Of a stretch of 64,000 bases of DNA, positions 51,739-59,334 are shown piece by piece. The notes under the pieces were generated by a model, which worked only from the letters and a program-made list of their open reading frames with translations, ran no database searches and was not told the origin of the DNA. The stretch comes from JBAZLV01 sp964586075 (GTDB lineage Bacteria > Nitrospirota > UBA9217): contig CAZPGZ010000011.1 of NCBI GenBank assembly GCA_964586075.1, positions 25,491 to 89,490 on the forward strand. Direction: 5' to 3'. A program made the translations under genes and the position numbers. Within the stretch, counting starts at the first letter, position 1. Each line of letters starts with the position of its first letter.

Positions 51739-51987
51739 TTACGATTCCAAATCTTTCTTTCTCTTCGCAAATTCTTCCGCGTCGATTTCACCTCTGGCAT
51801 ATCGCTTTTTTAGAATTTCAATCGGCGTTTCCTGTTTCGCATTGACCCCGGAAGAGTTTTTTGCAAGTCTCGACAAGAGGTAAATCGCACCATAAATTAT
51901 CACTGCCCAGAAAAGAATGCCCGCTATCATACCAAAAGGCCCGCCGAAGAAATGCCCCGGCCAGCCCCACCAGCAATTAGGTCCCAT
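51739..51987 (-). CDS. SHOCT-domain small membrane protein
   Basis: This 82-residue protein has a Trp/Gly-rich N-terminus, one membrane helix and a C-terminal SHOCT domain (PIEILKKRYARGEIDAEEFA). The family is widespread, often near copper or silver genes. Function unknown. Confidence 0.85.
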   Translation of the reverse strand: MGPNCWWGWPGHFFGGPFGMIAGILFWAVIIYGAIYLLSRLAKNSSGVNAKQETPIEILKKRYARGEIDAEEFAKRKKDLES

Positions 51988-52112
51988 TATATTATATTCC
52001 TCCTCTCCATTACTCTATATGACTATATCGACCGTATCCAGCCCGTCCGCTTAATAGCGATCGTTTGAGATGATTGAACAATCATTCAACTAAACAACCA
52101 AAAAATATATGT

Positions 52113-52481
52113 CTACTTTTCCACCGTTTCAACATGTCTCAACCCTTCATCAAAGAGATTCTTGATATGCTCATCATCGAGAGAGTAAAAGACTATCTTT
52201 CCTTCCTTGCGATATTTTACCAACGCCATGTTCCGCAGGACCCTCAACTGATGGGACACGGCTGACTTCGTCGTGCCCAGGAGGTTTGCGATATCGCAAA
52301 CACAGAGTTCTTCCTGCGACAGGGCAAAAATTATCTTCGTACGAGTTGCATCGCCGAGTACCCTGAAGGTCTCGGCGAGTTGCTGCATGACGGTCTCGGT
52401 CAGCATCCTCTTTCTGACAGAGGACACCTTCTTTTTGTCAATGTAGTTGATCTCGCAGGTTCCGTTTCTGGTTGCCTTCAT
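52113..52481 (-). CDS. ArsR/SmtB-family metal-responsive repressor
   Basis: This 122-residue protein has the ELCVCDIANLLGTTKSAVSH recognition region with two cysteines in the helix-3 metal site, as in ArsR and CadC, and DDEH ... RHVE near the C-terminus resembling the helix-5 zinc site of SmtB. It probably represses the following SHOCT-DUF302-ATPase genes until metal binds. Confidence 0.9.
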   Translation of the reverse strand: MKATRNGTCEINYIDKKKVSSVRKRMLTETVMQQLAETFRVLGDATRTKIIFALSQEELCVCDIANLLGTTKSAVSHQLRVLRNMALVKYRKEGKIVFYSLDDEHIKNLFDEGLRHVETVEK

Positions 52482-52556
52482 AAAGAATATTCCTTATATG
52501 AACAGTTGTTCAACTATAAGACATATAAATGCGTTTGTCAAGATTTTTTAACGGGG

Positions 52557-53129
52557 TCATGGACTCAAAATTCTTGTACTGCCGCCTTCATAAATAACCG
52601 AGTGTTCCTTATGCCTCTCCCAATTCTCGCAGTAGACCTTTGCAAGCACCTTTGACCTGATCACAAGAAGATTCTCCGCGTTGTTCGTCTCCGCTGCCTT
52701 CGTGAAATTGAAGCTGCCAGTGATAACCACAGCTTTGTCTATGACCATGACCTTGTTGTGCGCAATCCCGTGGGCGGCGTCGATATAAGTCGGGATGCCA
52801 GCGTGGGCAGTAAAGTCGGCAGAGCCGTACTGCTTGGTTTCCTGTGACCGGTCGAGGATGATTTGCACTTGCACGCCGCGCTTGTGCGCGTCAACAAGTG
52901 CCTTGGCGATAAACGCAGACGTGAAGGAATAGGCCTGAACTAGAACTTCGTTTTTCGCCGAGTGAATGGCATCAACGATTGCTGCAGTGCACCCGCCGCG
53001 AGGACTGAAGAAAACCTGCATCTGTATGTCGTCGCCAGGCGTGGACCTAATCACCATGCCGTGATCTGCTGAAGAGGCGGCGGCTGCGAGAAGCGATATG
53101 ACTATTATGAAGATAGCTGCTTTGCGCAT
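52557..53129 (-). CDS. Secreted phospholipase D-like nuclease
   Basis: AAAGGAG precedes the ATG at 53129; the protein is 190 residues with a signal peptide (AAIFIIVISLLAAAASS). It has one HKD motif, AHNKVMVIDKAVVITGSFNF, followed by NNAEN. Single-HKD members such as Nuc are dimeric endonucleases of the periplasm. Whether it belongs to the element's core or cargo is uncertain. Confidence 0.9.
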   Translation of the reverse strand: MRKAAIFIIVISLLAAAASSADHGMVIRSTPGDDIQMQVFFSPRGGCTAAIVDAIHSAKNEVLVQAYSFTSAFIAKALVDAHKRGVQVQIILDRSQETKQYGSADFTAHAGIPTYIDAAHGIAHNKVMVIDKAVVITGSFNFTKAAETNNAENLLVIRSKVLAKVYCENWERHKEHSVIYEGGSTRILSP

Positions 53130-53249
53130 GGTCTTTCTCCTTTGTAAGCCACTCTCTATCCGCCATGACAAAAAGGTGCATTTTAATGCACAATATTACT
53201 ACATTTTGTCTATATAGAGTAATGGTATATTTTGATCTTGTCGGACGGT

Positions 53250-53747
53250 TCAATGAAAAGTGAACCGCTTTTCCTTGTATTCCCTCTTGTCGATAATCCC
53301 CTGCTCTTTCAATTCCGGCCAGGTCGGGGTCTTCTCGCCATCCTGGGCGAACGGTGAATACCCGATCAGCACAAAAGCGATAAACGCGATGGCACCTGCG
53401 ACGATGTACTCTCCCGGCCTTCCTGTCCTGATCTTTCCTCCGAACAAGGTCAGGCTCTTCGAGTTCTCGTCGAACACCGGCACGCCTGTGACAGTGAGCG
53501 CATCCATCAAGAGGTGTCCGATGCACACGCCAAGCACCAGTGCCCTCATCTGCGGATGGTTCCAGCAAAGGAAAAGCGTAATTGACCAGAGCGCGACCGA
53601 ATGAGTGAGCCCCCGGTGCGCGATCTTGCCCGGCACGAGCCTTTCTACAAGGTCCGGCAGCACTGCCCCGAATGCTGCGAGGTAATAGTTGAACCCAAAA
53701 AGCTTTGCTGTTGACGCGCCTACTGCGATATGGCTGACCCATGTCAT
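53250..53747 (-). CDS. DUF457 (YdjM-like) membrane-bound metal-dependent hydrolase family
   Basis: This 165-residue protein has the DUF457 pattern of histidines in membrane helices: MTWVSHIAVGASTAKLFG and LTHSVALWSITLFL, then IGHLLMDALTVTG. The family contains LexA-regulated and phospholipid-related hydrolases of the inner membrane. It overlaps the end of the P-loop ATPase by 4 bases and is the last gene of the operon running from 57421. Confidence 0.83.
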   Translation of the reverse strand: MTWVSHIAVGASTAKLFGFNYYLAAFGAVLPDLVERLVPGKIAHRGLTHSVALWSITLFLCWNHPQMRALVLGVCIGHLLMDALTVTGVPVFDENSKSLTLFGGKIRTGRPGEYIVAGAIAFIAFVLIGYSPFAQDGEKTPTWPELKEQGIIDKREYKEKRFTFH

Positions 53748-54388
53748 ATTTTTCTGCCTCCCATTCTGATGCCCTGAAACATGTAGCGTATTGCCGCAGC
53801 GATAAAGAGAAGCTGGCTGAATCCGAGGACGGCGACCACTGCGATAAGAATCACAACCAGAAACAGCGTCGCGTCATAGGTGTCTGCTCCTGCGCCGAGG
53901 TTCTGCATTCTTGCGTTTTTGAGCCTGACCTTGATCTTCGGATTGAGCCACGCGAATTGAGTGCAACCGATTACCGTGCCCCTCGCCTTCTGCATGAGTT
54001 CCACCAGAACCGTCATCTTCCGCGATTCCGCGAGCTTCTCAGCATTGTCCACGATCAAGTAGTACGTCTCGGGTAGCGTGCGCATATAGATGTCAACGCG
54101 CTTGTCGATATCCTTGCCGAAAAGCTTCCATGCCTTAACCCAAGTGCCCATAGGCTCCAAGGCATCTATGTAGATAACGTTCTCCCCTGCCCTTCTGAGC
54201 TGCTCCGAAAGCCTGATGATGAACGATGTCTTGCCCGTTGACGGCCCTCCTTCCACGACAAGACATTCACCATCTCGCACGTAATGCCAGGTATCTTTCC
54301 CGCCCTGATGCCTACGGAAATAGACATACACGCGCTTTCCCGCTCGCGTAACCGTGGATTTGACTTTCGGATAGAGCCTGGCAAACAT
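53744..54388 (-). CDS. P-loop ATPase with C-terminal membrane helices
   Basis: The ATG at 54388 overlaps the DUF4417 stop by one base (TGATG), giving 214 residues; a longer frame to 54814 is an antisense-like extension. It has Walker A EGGPSTGKTSFIIRL, Walker B YYLIVDNAEKL, and two hydrophobic segments near the C-terminus (FLVVILIAVVAVLGF and LLFIAAAIRYMF). It resembles phage Zot-type or other membrane-tethered ATPases in layout, but I cannot place it in a family. Confidence 0.62.
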   Translation of the reverse strand: MFARLYPKVKSTVTRAGKRVYVYFRRHQGGKDTWHYVRDGECLVVEGGPSTGKTSFIIRLSEQLRRAGENVIYIDALEPMGTWVKAWKLFGKDIDKRVDIYMRTLPETYYLIVDNAEKLAESRKMTVLVELMQKARGTVIGCTQFAWLNPKIKVRLKNARMQNLGAGADTYDATLFLVVILIAVVAVLGFSQLLFIAAAIRYMFQGIRMGGRKI

Positions 54389-55035
54389 CAATGCCACCTC
54401 TTCGGGAACTCGACAAGACGCGGCTTCTGTCCGAAAACACTCATCGAGTGAACCTGATACGGAAGAACGCCGTAGCTCCAGACGGCTACAGGCCGCACCT
54501 GGCGAAGCATCTCGCGGTACCCGGCGATGAAACGGTACAGCACGTCTTCTGAGCGGACATCCGGCGGAGACAGCGCGACCGTGGTGCCGAGAGGGATTCC
54601 CTGAAAGCAGTAAGTGAACGAGCTTGCCCCTGCCCAACCGACTGTGGGGACGACGATAATGCCGTGCTCCTGCCAGTAGCGGCCAAGCCACCTGCTTCGG
54701 TAAATGTTCCAGAGATTGACTGTGAACGGCCAATCGATGTAGAGAGAGAAGTCCGGCGTAAGCACAACCGGAAACCGTGAGAGCATCGGAACATAGACAG
54801 AGGGCCTGTTCCATACCCGCTCAAACCGGTAGTCGTCCAGGAAGAAGTGGCAGGCGTGGTTGTCTATCGGCGCGGGGCTGTTGAACGGAACCAGGCCGAG
54901 GATCTCCGGCGCTGCCGACGGCCTGAGCATGGGAATTCCATAAATGTTGGGAGCTCCAAAGAGCATGTGCGTGTTCAGCGCTTCCCAGCCGCCCGGCATG
55001 TTCGCTTTCCAGTTTTTGCTGCTACGTGTCGCCAT
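54388..55035 (-). CDS. DUF4417 family protein
   Basis: This 215-residue protein has the family pattern HFFLDDYRFERVWNRP, VVLTPDFSLYIDWPFTVNLW, YRSRWLGRYWQEHGIIVVP and GIPLGTTVALS. DUF4417 is found mostly in phages and integrative elements, with no known function. Its start overlaps the mini-protein stop by one base (TAATG). Confidence 0.82.
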   Translation of the reverse strand: MATRSSKNWKANMPGGWEALNTHMLFGAPNIYGIPMLRPSAAPEILGLVPFNSPAPIDNHACHFFLDDYRFERVWNRPSVYVPMLSRFPVVLTPDFSLYIDWPFTVNLWNIYRSRWLGRYWQEHGIIVVPTVGWAGASSFTYCFQGIPLGTTVALSPPDVRSEDVLYRFIAGYREMLRQVRPVAVWSYGVLPYQVHSMSVFGQKPRLVEFPKRWH

Positions 55036-55097
55036 TATTTGCCACCTCCCCCGCGTCCGCCTCTCGGCGATCTGCCTCCTCTGCCTCCCATGTCCAT
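55035..55097 (-). CDS. 20-residue Gly/Arg-rich mini-protein
   Basis: A frame of 20 codons (beginning MDMGGRGGRSPRGG) fits exactly between two genes: its ATG overlaps the upstream stop (TGATG) and its stop overlaps the DUF4417 start (TAATG). AAGGTGG upstream can serve as a ribosome site. Half the residues are glycine and a quarter arginine, an RGG-box composition that often binds nucleic acid. It is too short to assign. Confidence 0.5.
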   Translation of the reverse strand: MDMGGRGGRSPRGGRGGGGK

Positions 55098-55771
55098 CAC
55101 CACCTTTCTTTCAGCATGGCTCGCAGCTGCGCCCGCGAACCCTCGTCTACCATGCCAAGCAGCGTGTCAATTAGTGCATTGGTCTGAGCAATCGTGATGT
55201 CGAGCCCCTCCTGCTCCTTCAGGAGAATGAGCTTTTCCTTGTAGATTTCTTTCTTGTAATCAATGCCTGCATCCACTCGCTGCTGGAGCCATACGATATA
55301 AGCCGCGAGCTCCTTCGCATGCGCCGACTGGTTTCGGGCTGCGGCCTGCTTTTCCCTGAACTGGTTGAAAGCGTTAAGCGCTGCTTCGCGCACCGACTGC
55401 ACGGTCTGGAGCATCTCGCGGGTCCTGTCTCTGGATTCGCGGAAGTCCAGGAGCGGGACTGAAAGCGTGATCGCCGCGGTCGTGCCGGCCTGGGTTGTGT
55501 CTGTTGTCGTGGTGTAATCCGTGATGTTCCTGTCCGTACCGCTGAAATACTTCTCCGTGATTGTTCCTGTTATCTTGGCGTTCTGAAAAAGCCGCTGGAA
55601 ATACCCGGTATCGGCAATGTCACGGCTTTGCTGCGCCCGCGCATTGTGCCTGACGATGTACTCTATAACCGCGACGCCGTCGGCAATGCTTTCATCGGCA
55701 TAAGCCGGGCCGGTTTTGAGCATGGCCAGGGATGAGACGAGGAATAACAGGATCATGCTGCGCTTTGACAT
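55097..55771 (-). CDS. Exported coiled-coil protein, TolC-like composition
   Basis: The ATG at 55771 has AAAGGAGG 10 bases upstream and gives 224 residues with a signal peptide (ILLFLVSSLAMLKTGPAYA). A segment AAITLSVPLLDFRESRDRTR followed by a long alpha helix resembles one half of a TolC hairpin; a second coiled coil follows (LILLKEQEGLDITIAQT). It overlaps the nuclease by 80 bases. It could act in the envelope; TolC homology is suggestive only. Confidence 0.6.
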   Translation of the reverse strand: MSKRSMILLFLVSSLAMLKTGPAYADESIADGVAVIEYIVRHNARAQQSRDIADTGYFQRLFQNAKITGTITEKYFSGTDRNITDYTTTTDTTQAGTTAAITLSVPLLDFRESRDRTREMLQTVQSVREAALNAFNQFREKQAAARNQSAHAKELAAYIVWLQQRVDAGIDYKKEIYKEKLILLKEQEGLDITIAQTNALIDTLLGMVDEGSRAQLRAMLKERW

Positions 55772-56201
55772 CAGGCTGCACCTCCTTTTGCTTTCCGAGT
55801 TTCTGTTTGAGATACCAGATGATGAGCGCTGTTGCGCTTTCGAGTGAATAGCAGACGATGACCGCATAGCCTGCCCACCTTAAAAGTTCATGCATTTTTT
55901 TCTGTTCGGAGGTAACCTTCCCATCCGGAGCTTTCATCTCGACAAACAAGCCGTGCGACCCGCAGCGAGCGCAAGGCAGGAAAATGTCCGGGATGCCTGG
56001 CTTGACGCCTTCTTTCTTTAGCCTCTGCGCCTCAGGCGAGAACCAGCGACCTTTCTTGTTCTGCCGTTTCTCGCGCTTGCCGCCATTCGGGATCGCGAAC
56101 ATAAGCTTCAATTCCGGGTGGCGGCCTGACGCGAGCTCTGCCCAGGCGAAGAGTGCGGACTGAATGTCATGCTCCGTGCTGCGCATGGTGCGAAGATTCA
56201 A
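55692..56201 (-). CDS. VRR-NUC domain nuclease
   Basis: A TTG start at 56201 overlaps the replication gene stop (TTGA) and has GGAGG upstream. The 169-residue protein has AIPNGGKRE, GVKPGIPDIFLPCARCG and LFVEMKAPDGKVTSEQ, the catalytic motifs of VRR-NUC nucleases found in phages. It probably resolves replication or recombination intermediates. Confidence 0.88.
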   Translation of the reverse strand: MNLRTMRSTEHDIQSALFAWAELASGRHPELKLMFAIPNGGKREKRQNKKGRWFSPEAQRLKKEGVKPGIPDIFLPCARCGSHGLFVEMKAPDGKVTSEQKKMHELLRWAGYAVIVCYSLESATALIIWYLKQKLGKQKEVQPDVKAQHDPVIPRLIPGHAQNRPGLCR

Positions 56202-57037
56202 TGAGTCACCTCCGTGGTGTTGCGAAGTGAGCGAAGAAACCTGAGTGTCGCCTCCGTGTCAACCGGAGTTTCCTGTACCGGTTTCTTCACCTCCAGTGCT
56301 CTCTGCCTGCGCTCCCGGATTTGCGTCTCCCGCTCGAGATACGGCGTAATGTCCTCGTCGCGCATGGCGATCAGGAATGCCGGGGGGCTTCTGATCTCTT
56401 CCTTGCGAATCTCGCCGAAACGAAGCTTGGCTAGGAAGAGATATGCCCGCTCCGTGGGAACAACGGCCGGCACAGTGAGCGTCGGAAAGAAGCGTTTCAG
56501 ATCATTTAAAACAATCTCTCTCTCAGGAACGCCTAAGCTAGCCTGAGCTTTTGAGAGAGAGATTGCTTTAGTTCTTTCTTTTCTTTCTTTAGGTGCGTCT
56601 AAGTCCCCGATGCCATTCGGGAAATGCCTTGTTTCCTTCATCTCTGCGGATGAAGAGCTTTCATCCCCACGGATGAACGTTTTCATCGCTCCTGATGAAG
56701 GAGTTTCATCTCCCAAGATGACGGCTTCATCCCTGCGGATGAAGATTTTCCAGGCTGCGTAGTCCTTTTGAATCCGATAGAAACAGCCCTGCCTGATAAC
56801 CATGTTCATGTCCGTCAGGCGCTTGACAGCGCGGGGTATCAGCCGGACGTCGATGTTTACCTCCCGCGCAATCCTCGACGGGGTCAGGAACACCTCCTTG
56901 CTCTGCCAGCCGTATGAATTGCGGATGATGCAGAGAAAGACCCGGCGGGCATGGTCCGGCATTGGCGTCCGCACGATAGCGTCAAGCAGTTCGTTGGCAA
57001 TCGGCGTATATCCGTGCTCCTTCTGCGGGGAAGCCAT
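56198..57037 (-). CDS. Phage replication protein O-like
   Basis: The N-terminal 90 residues match the Phage_rep_O DNA-binding domain: GYTPIANELLDAIVRTPMP and RRVFLCIIRNSYGWQSKEVF with a winged helix after it. The C-terminal part has no helicase loader motif I can name. Such proteins bind the phage origin and recruit the host helicase. It lies 9 bases after the 77-residue gene. Confidence 0.85.
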   Translation of the reverse strand: MASPQKEHGYTPIANELLDAIVRTPMPDHARRVFLCIIRNSYGWQSKEVFLTPSRIAREVNIDVRLIPRAVKRLTDMNMVIRQGCFYRIQKDYAAWKIFIRRDEAVILGDETPSSGAMKTFIRGDESSSSAEMKETRHFPNGIGDLDAPKERKERTKAISLSKAQASLGVPEREIVLNDLKRFFPTLTVPAVVPTERAYLFLAKLRFGEIRKEEIRSPPAFLIAMRDEDITPYLERETQIRERRQRALEVKKPVQETPVDTEATLRFLRSLRNTTEVTH

Positions 57038-57046
57038 GGCACCCGG

Positions 57047-57280
57047 TTAAACGCTCGCCTCTTCAAGCGCACCGCTCCTGAACCTGGCTTCCACCGGGAA
57101 TGGCATGGACACTTGGGCCTGCTCAAAAGAGGCTTCGAGCACCTCGCCCTGCATCTTGATCAGTTCGAACACCCGTTCCTTTCCCGCCCTATCCGCCGCG
57201 ATGAACTCAAGCGTGAGAGACACTTTGAGGTCGGAATCCACAACCACTTTCTTGAGGTTCACGATCTGCTTTACAAGCAT
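57047..57280 (-). CDS. Small phage-type protein of unknown function
   Basis: This 77-residue protein starts at ATG with AAAGGAGG 6 bases upstream and precedes the replication gene. It reads as a small mixed alpha/beta protein (VVVDSDLKVSLTLEFIAAD). No family recognised. Confidence 0.6.
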   Translation of the reverse strand: MLVKQIVNLKKVVVDSDLKVSLTLEFIAADRAGKERVFELIKMQGEVLEASFEQAQVSMPFPVEARFRSGALEEASV

Positions 57281-57283
57281 GCT

Positions 57284-57421
57284 TTACCTCCTTTTGTAAG
57301 CTATTGCGTACACTGATGGCAAAAAAATAGCCTTCCCTGACCCACGGAGAAGGCAGTCTATTATATCAGCAATGTTGACAACCGCGTCATTCGTAAAAGC
57401 TTTATCTTGAGAAACCATCAT
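57284..57421 (-). CDS. Possible 45-residue leader protein
   Basis: A frame from an ATG at 57421, 12 bases after the -10 box of the leftward promoter, ends inside the ribosome site of the next gene. It would be translated from a nearly leaderless mRNA, as is the repressor. No Shine-Dalgarno sequence and no homology are visible. Its 3' part contains the repeated 32-bp element. Confidence 0.3.
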   Translation of the reverse strand: MMVSQDKAFTNDAVVNIADIIDCLLRGSGKAIFLPSVYAIAYKRR

Positions 57422-57487
57422 GTTGTAAGCTATAACTTACAATAAAAGTTCTTGCGTGTCAAGCTTCTCGTAAGCTATAATTGACAC
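57296..57487. promoter_or_regulatory. Divergent promoter-operator region of the lysogeny switch
   Basis: Three operator sites are seen: GTAAGCTATTGCGTAC (57296-57311), GTAAGCTATAACTTAC (57425-57440) and GTAAGCTATAATTGAC (57470-57485). The leftward promoter has TTGACA at 57462-57457 and TAAGTT at 57439-57434 (17-base spacer, -10 inside an operator). The rightward promoter has TATAAT at 57476-57481 overlapping the third site, 7 bases before the repressor ATG. GTGTCAA and TTGACAC also form an inverted repeat (57456-57462, 57481-57487). Confidence 0.72.
57300..57331. repeat. 32-bp element, copy B
   Basis: Matches 42169-42200 at 27 of 32 positions by eye. It overlaps the first operator and lies just upstream of the Shine-Dalgarno site of 57280. 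Confidence 0.55.
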
Positions 57488-57488
57488 G

Positions 57489-58118
57489 ATGAACAAGGTA
57501 GGAAAATACCTCAAGAAAAAGCGTGAAGAAGCAGATCTTTCGTTGCGCGAAGCATCGAAACTTGCCAGCGTTTCTCACACGCACATTATGGAGGTTGAGG
57601 AAGGAAAGAAGTCGCCTGCCTTCGACAAGGTCATGCAGCTCCTTCGCGCCTACCGCGCCGATGTCCAGGATTTCCTGCGTGAGACAGGCTACCTGCCGAA
57701 AAACGTCGAGCCCGCAGCCATCGGCAAAATGCGAAAAATCCCGGTCGTGTCATGGGTTCGTGCCGGCAAGTGGGGCTCAGTTGACGAAACATTTGAGATT
57801 GAAGAGGCGGAAGACTGGATCGAGACCGACATAAAGGGAGAGAACAACTTCGCGCTCCGGGTGAAGGGCGATTCCATGGAGCCGGAATTCCACGAGGGCG
57901 ACATCATCATCGTCAGCCCGCATGACAAGGCAATGTCGGGAGATTATGTTGTTGTGAAAAACGACGAGGAAGAGGCGACCTTCAAGCAGTACAAGCGGTT
58001 CGACAATACCAGAATCCTCCACCCCTTGAATCCGAAATATCCTGACATCGTGCTGAACAAGGACTTAGAGTACCGGATTGTCGGCGTGGTGATGGAGAAG
58101 AAGAAGAGATACAAATAA
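57489..58118 (+). CDS. CI/LexA-like repressor, XRE helix-turn-helix plus S24 peptidase
   Basis: This 209-residue protein has an HTH (LSLREASKLASVSHTHIMEV) and an S24 autoprotease domain. The likely cleavage site is Ala-Gly in VSWVRAGKW; the catalytic serine is in KGDSMEP and the lysine in ATFKQYKR. RecA filaments trigger self-cleavage in such repressors. The ATG follows TATAAT by 7 bases with no ribosome site, so the mRNA is probably leaderless. It is the only plus-strand gene at this end and controls divergent promoters. Confidence 0.92.
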   Translation: MNKVGKYLKKKREEADLSLREASKLASVSHTHIMEVEEGKKSPAFDKVMQLLRAYRADVQDFLRETGYLPKNVEPAAIGKMRKIPVVSWVRAGKWGSVDETFEIEEAEDWIETDIKGENNFALRVKGDSMEPEFHEGDIIIVSPHDKAMSGDYVVVKNDEEEATFKQYKRFDNTRILHPLNPKYPDIVLNKDLEYRIVGVVMEKKKRYK

Positions 58119-58137
58119 CTAACTCTCAGGACGAAGA

Positions 58138-59283
58138 CTAAGCGCCTAAATCTTCGCCTTCAATATGCGTTAGTCTCTGGTTATAATACATAAACTCTGT
58201 AGCCACTTCATGTACAAGTCGGTTTATCATTTCTTCAGTAATATAATCCCCGTGGCCCACTTTGTGTTTTTCTATCGCTTTATCAACAATACCTGTCAGA
58301 ACAGCCTTCTGTTGTCTTTCAAATATGTTGCTTAACAGTAGCTGAAACGCCTCTCTTATTTTATCAAGGTTGTAGGTTCTCCTTAATAATGAATCGATAG
58401 ATAAGTCACTGGGCAAGGTGAGTTGTTCTTCTCTTTGTTCATGCGTTACTGGATCGATTATATAAGCATGCGCAATATCGGGCCCTCGCCAGTCATCAGA
58501 AAGAACAGCGGAAAATCTTATAGAACCAAAAAGCTCAACGAATCCGATCACTGTCTTCGTCTTGAAATTAGCATATATGATTACCCTGTGATCAAAGTCA
58601 GATTTTGGCCCGGTTCTCACGGGAAACGCACTATCATAGTCATGATTGATCCAATTGTCTGGAAGCTCAGCGCCTGAATTAACGAAAGCAATAAAACGTT
58701 TAAGCGATCCATCACGAATTACCTCGTGCGCTACTTTTGTTGATAGATAATTGAGCATCATTTTCCCTATTGCTCGAAAATGCTGCTTCCCGCCCAAGCT
58801 GAATCGTAATTGTTTGCCCTCTGGATAAGAATGAACTTTCCTGAAAGGAATTTCTCTACCCATCGGCAGGCTTTTGCCGAACCTCTTGAACTGATGTTCC
58901 AGCAATGTTTTTGCTTCTTCAATGTTTCGTGCCATTATATTTACTTCAACAGAACCGTCCTCTCGCTTGTTAGTTTTAACGGAGGCTTTGGCCAAAGTTG
59001 GCTTGCCACCAGATTCCAAGTTCACAGAGCTACCATCGCCCATCTTGAATCCAAGTATCGTAGGCGCTGGTTTGTTGCGGCCTGTTATTATGCCAATCAT
59101 GTTCGAGAATATTTGCAGTTGCTCAGCTATGTCGCGATCAATTTCATTTCCCAGGCGATTATTACATTTTTCACAGCACAAGGATCGGCTCTGTTTCTTT
59201 CCTCCAAGAGCACTCAATATTACATGCTCACCGGATCCGGCTGAGATTTCTTCGTAACAATATATGCAGGTTATTTTCGCCAT
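58138..59283 (-). CDS. HNH-type endonuclease-like protein
   Basis: The N-terminal 60 residues have CIYCYEEISAGSGEHVILSA and LCCEKCNNRLGNEID, an HNH-like fold with two CxxC zinc pairs and EH in place of DH; this matches the HNH_5-like group. The other 320 residues have no domain I can name. It converges with the repressor, 19 bases apart. Probably cargo, possibly a defence or mobile nuclease. Confidence 0.68.
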   Translation of the reverse strand: MAKITCIYCYEEISAGSGEHVILSALGGKKQSRSLCCEKCNNRLGNEIDRDIAEQLQIFSNMIGIITGRNKPAPTILGFKMGDGSSVNLESGGKPTLAKASVKTNKREDGSVEVNIMARNIEEAKTLLEHQFKRFGKSLPMGREIPFRKVHSYPEGKQLRFSLGGKQHFRAIGKMMLNYLSTKVAHEVIRDGSLKRFIAFVNSGAELPDNWINHDYDSAFPVRTGPKSDFDHRVIIYANFKTKTVIGFVELFGSIRFSAVLSDDWRGPDIAHAYIIDPVTHEQREEQLTLPSDLSIDSLLRRTYNLDKIREAFQLLLSNIFERQQKAVLTGIVDKAIEKHKVGHGDYITEEMINRLVHEVATEFMYYNQRLTHIEGEDLGA

Positions 59284-59334
59284 AGAACCACACAGTTTGA
59301 AGATGATATCATAGTAGCGGCAACCTGAACTATG

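Noticed and set aside
54388..54814. N-terminal extension of the P-loop ATPase
   Set aside because: It overlaps the DUF4417 gene in another frame, has a random Arg/Ser-rich composition, and the ATG at 54388 is coupled to the DUF4417 stop.
57300..57360. A zinc-ribbon remnant in the leftward leader, by analogy with 42126-42329
   Set aside because: The cysteine-pair reading occurs in a frame closed by stops a few codons upstream; similarity is limited to the 32-bp element.
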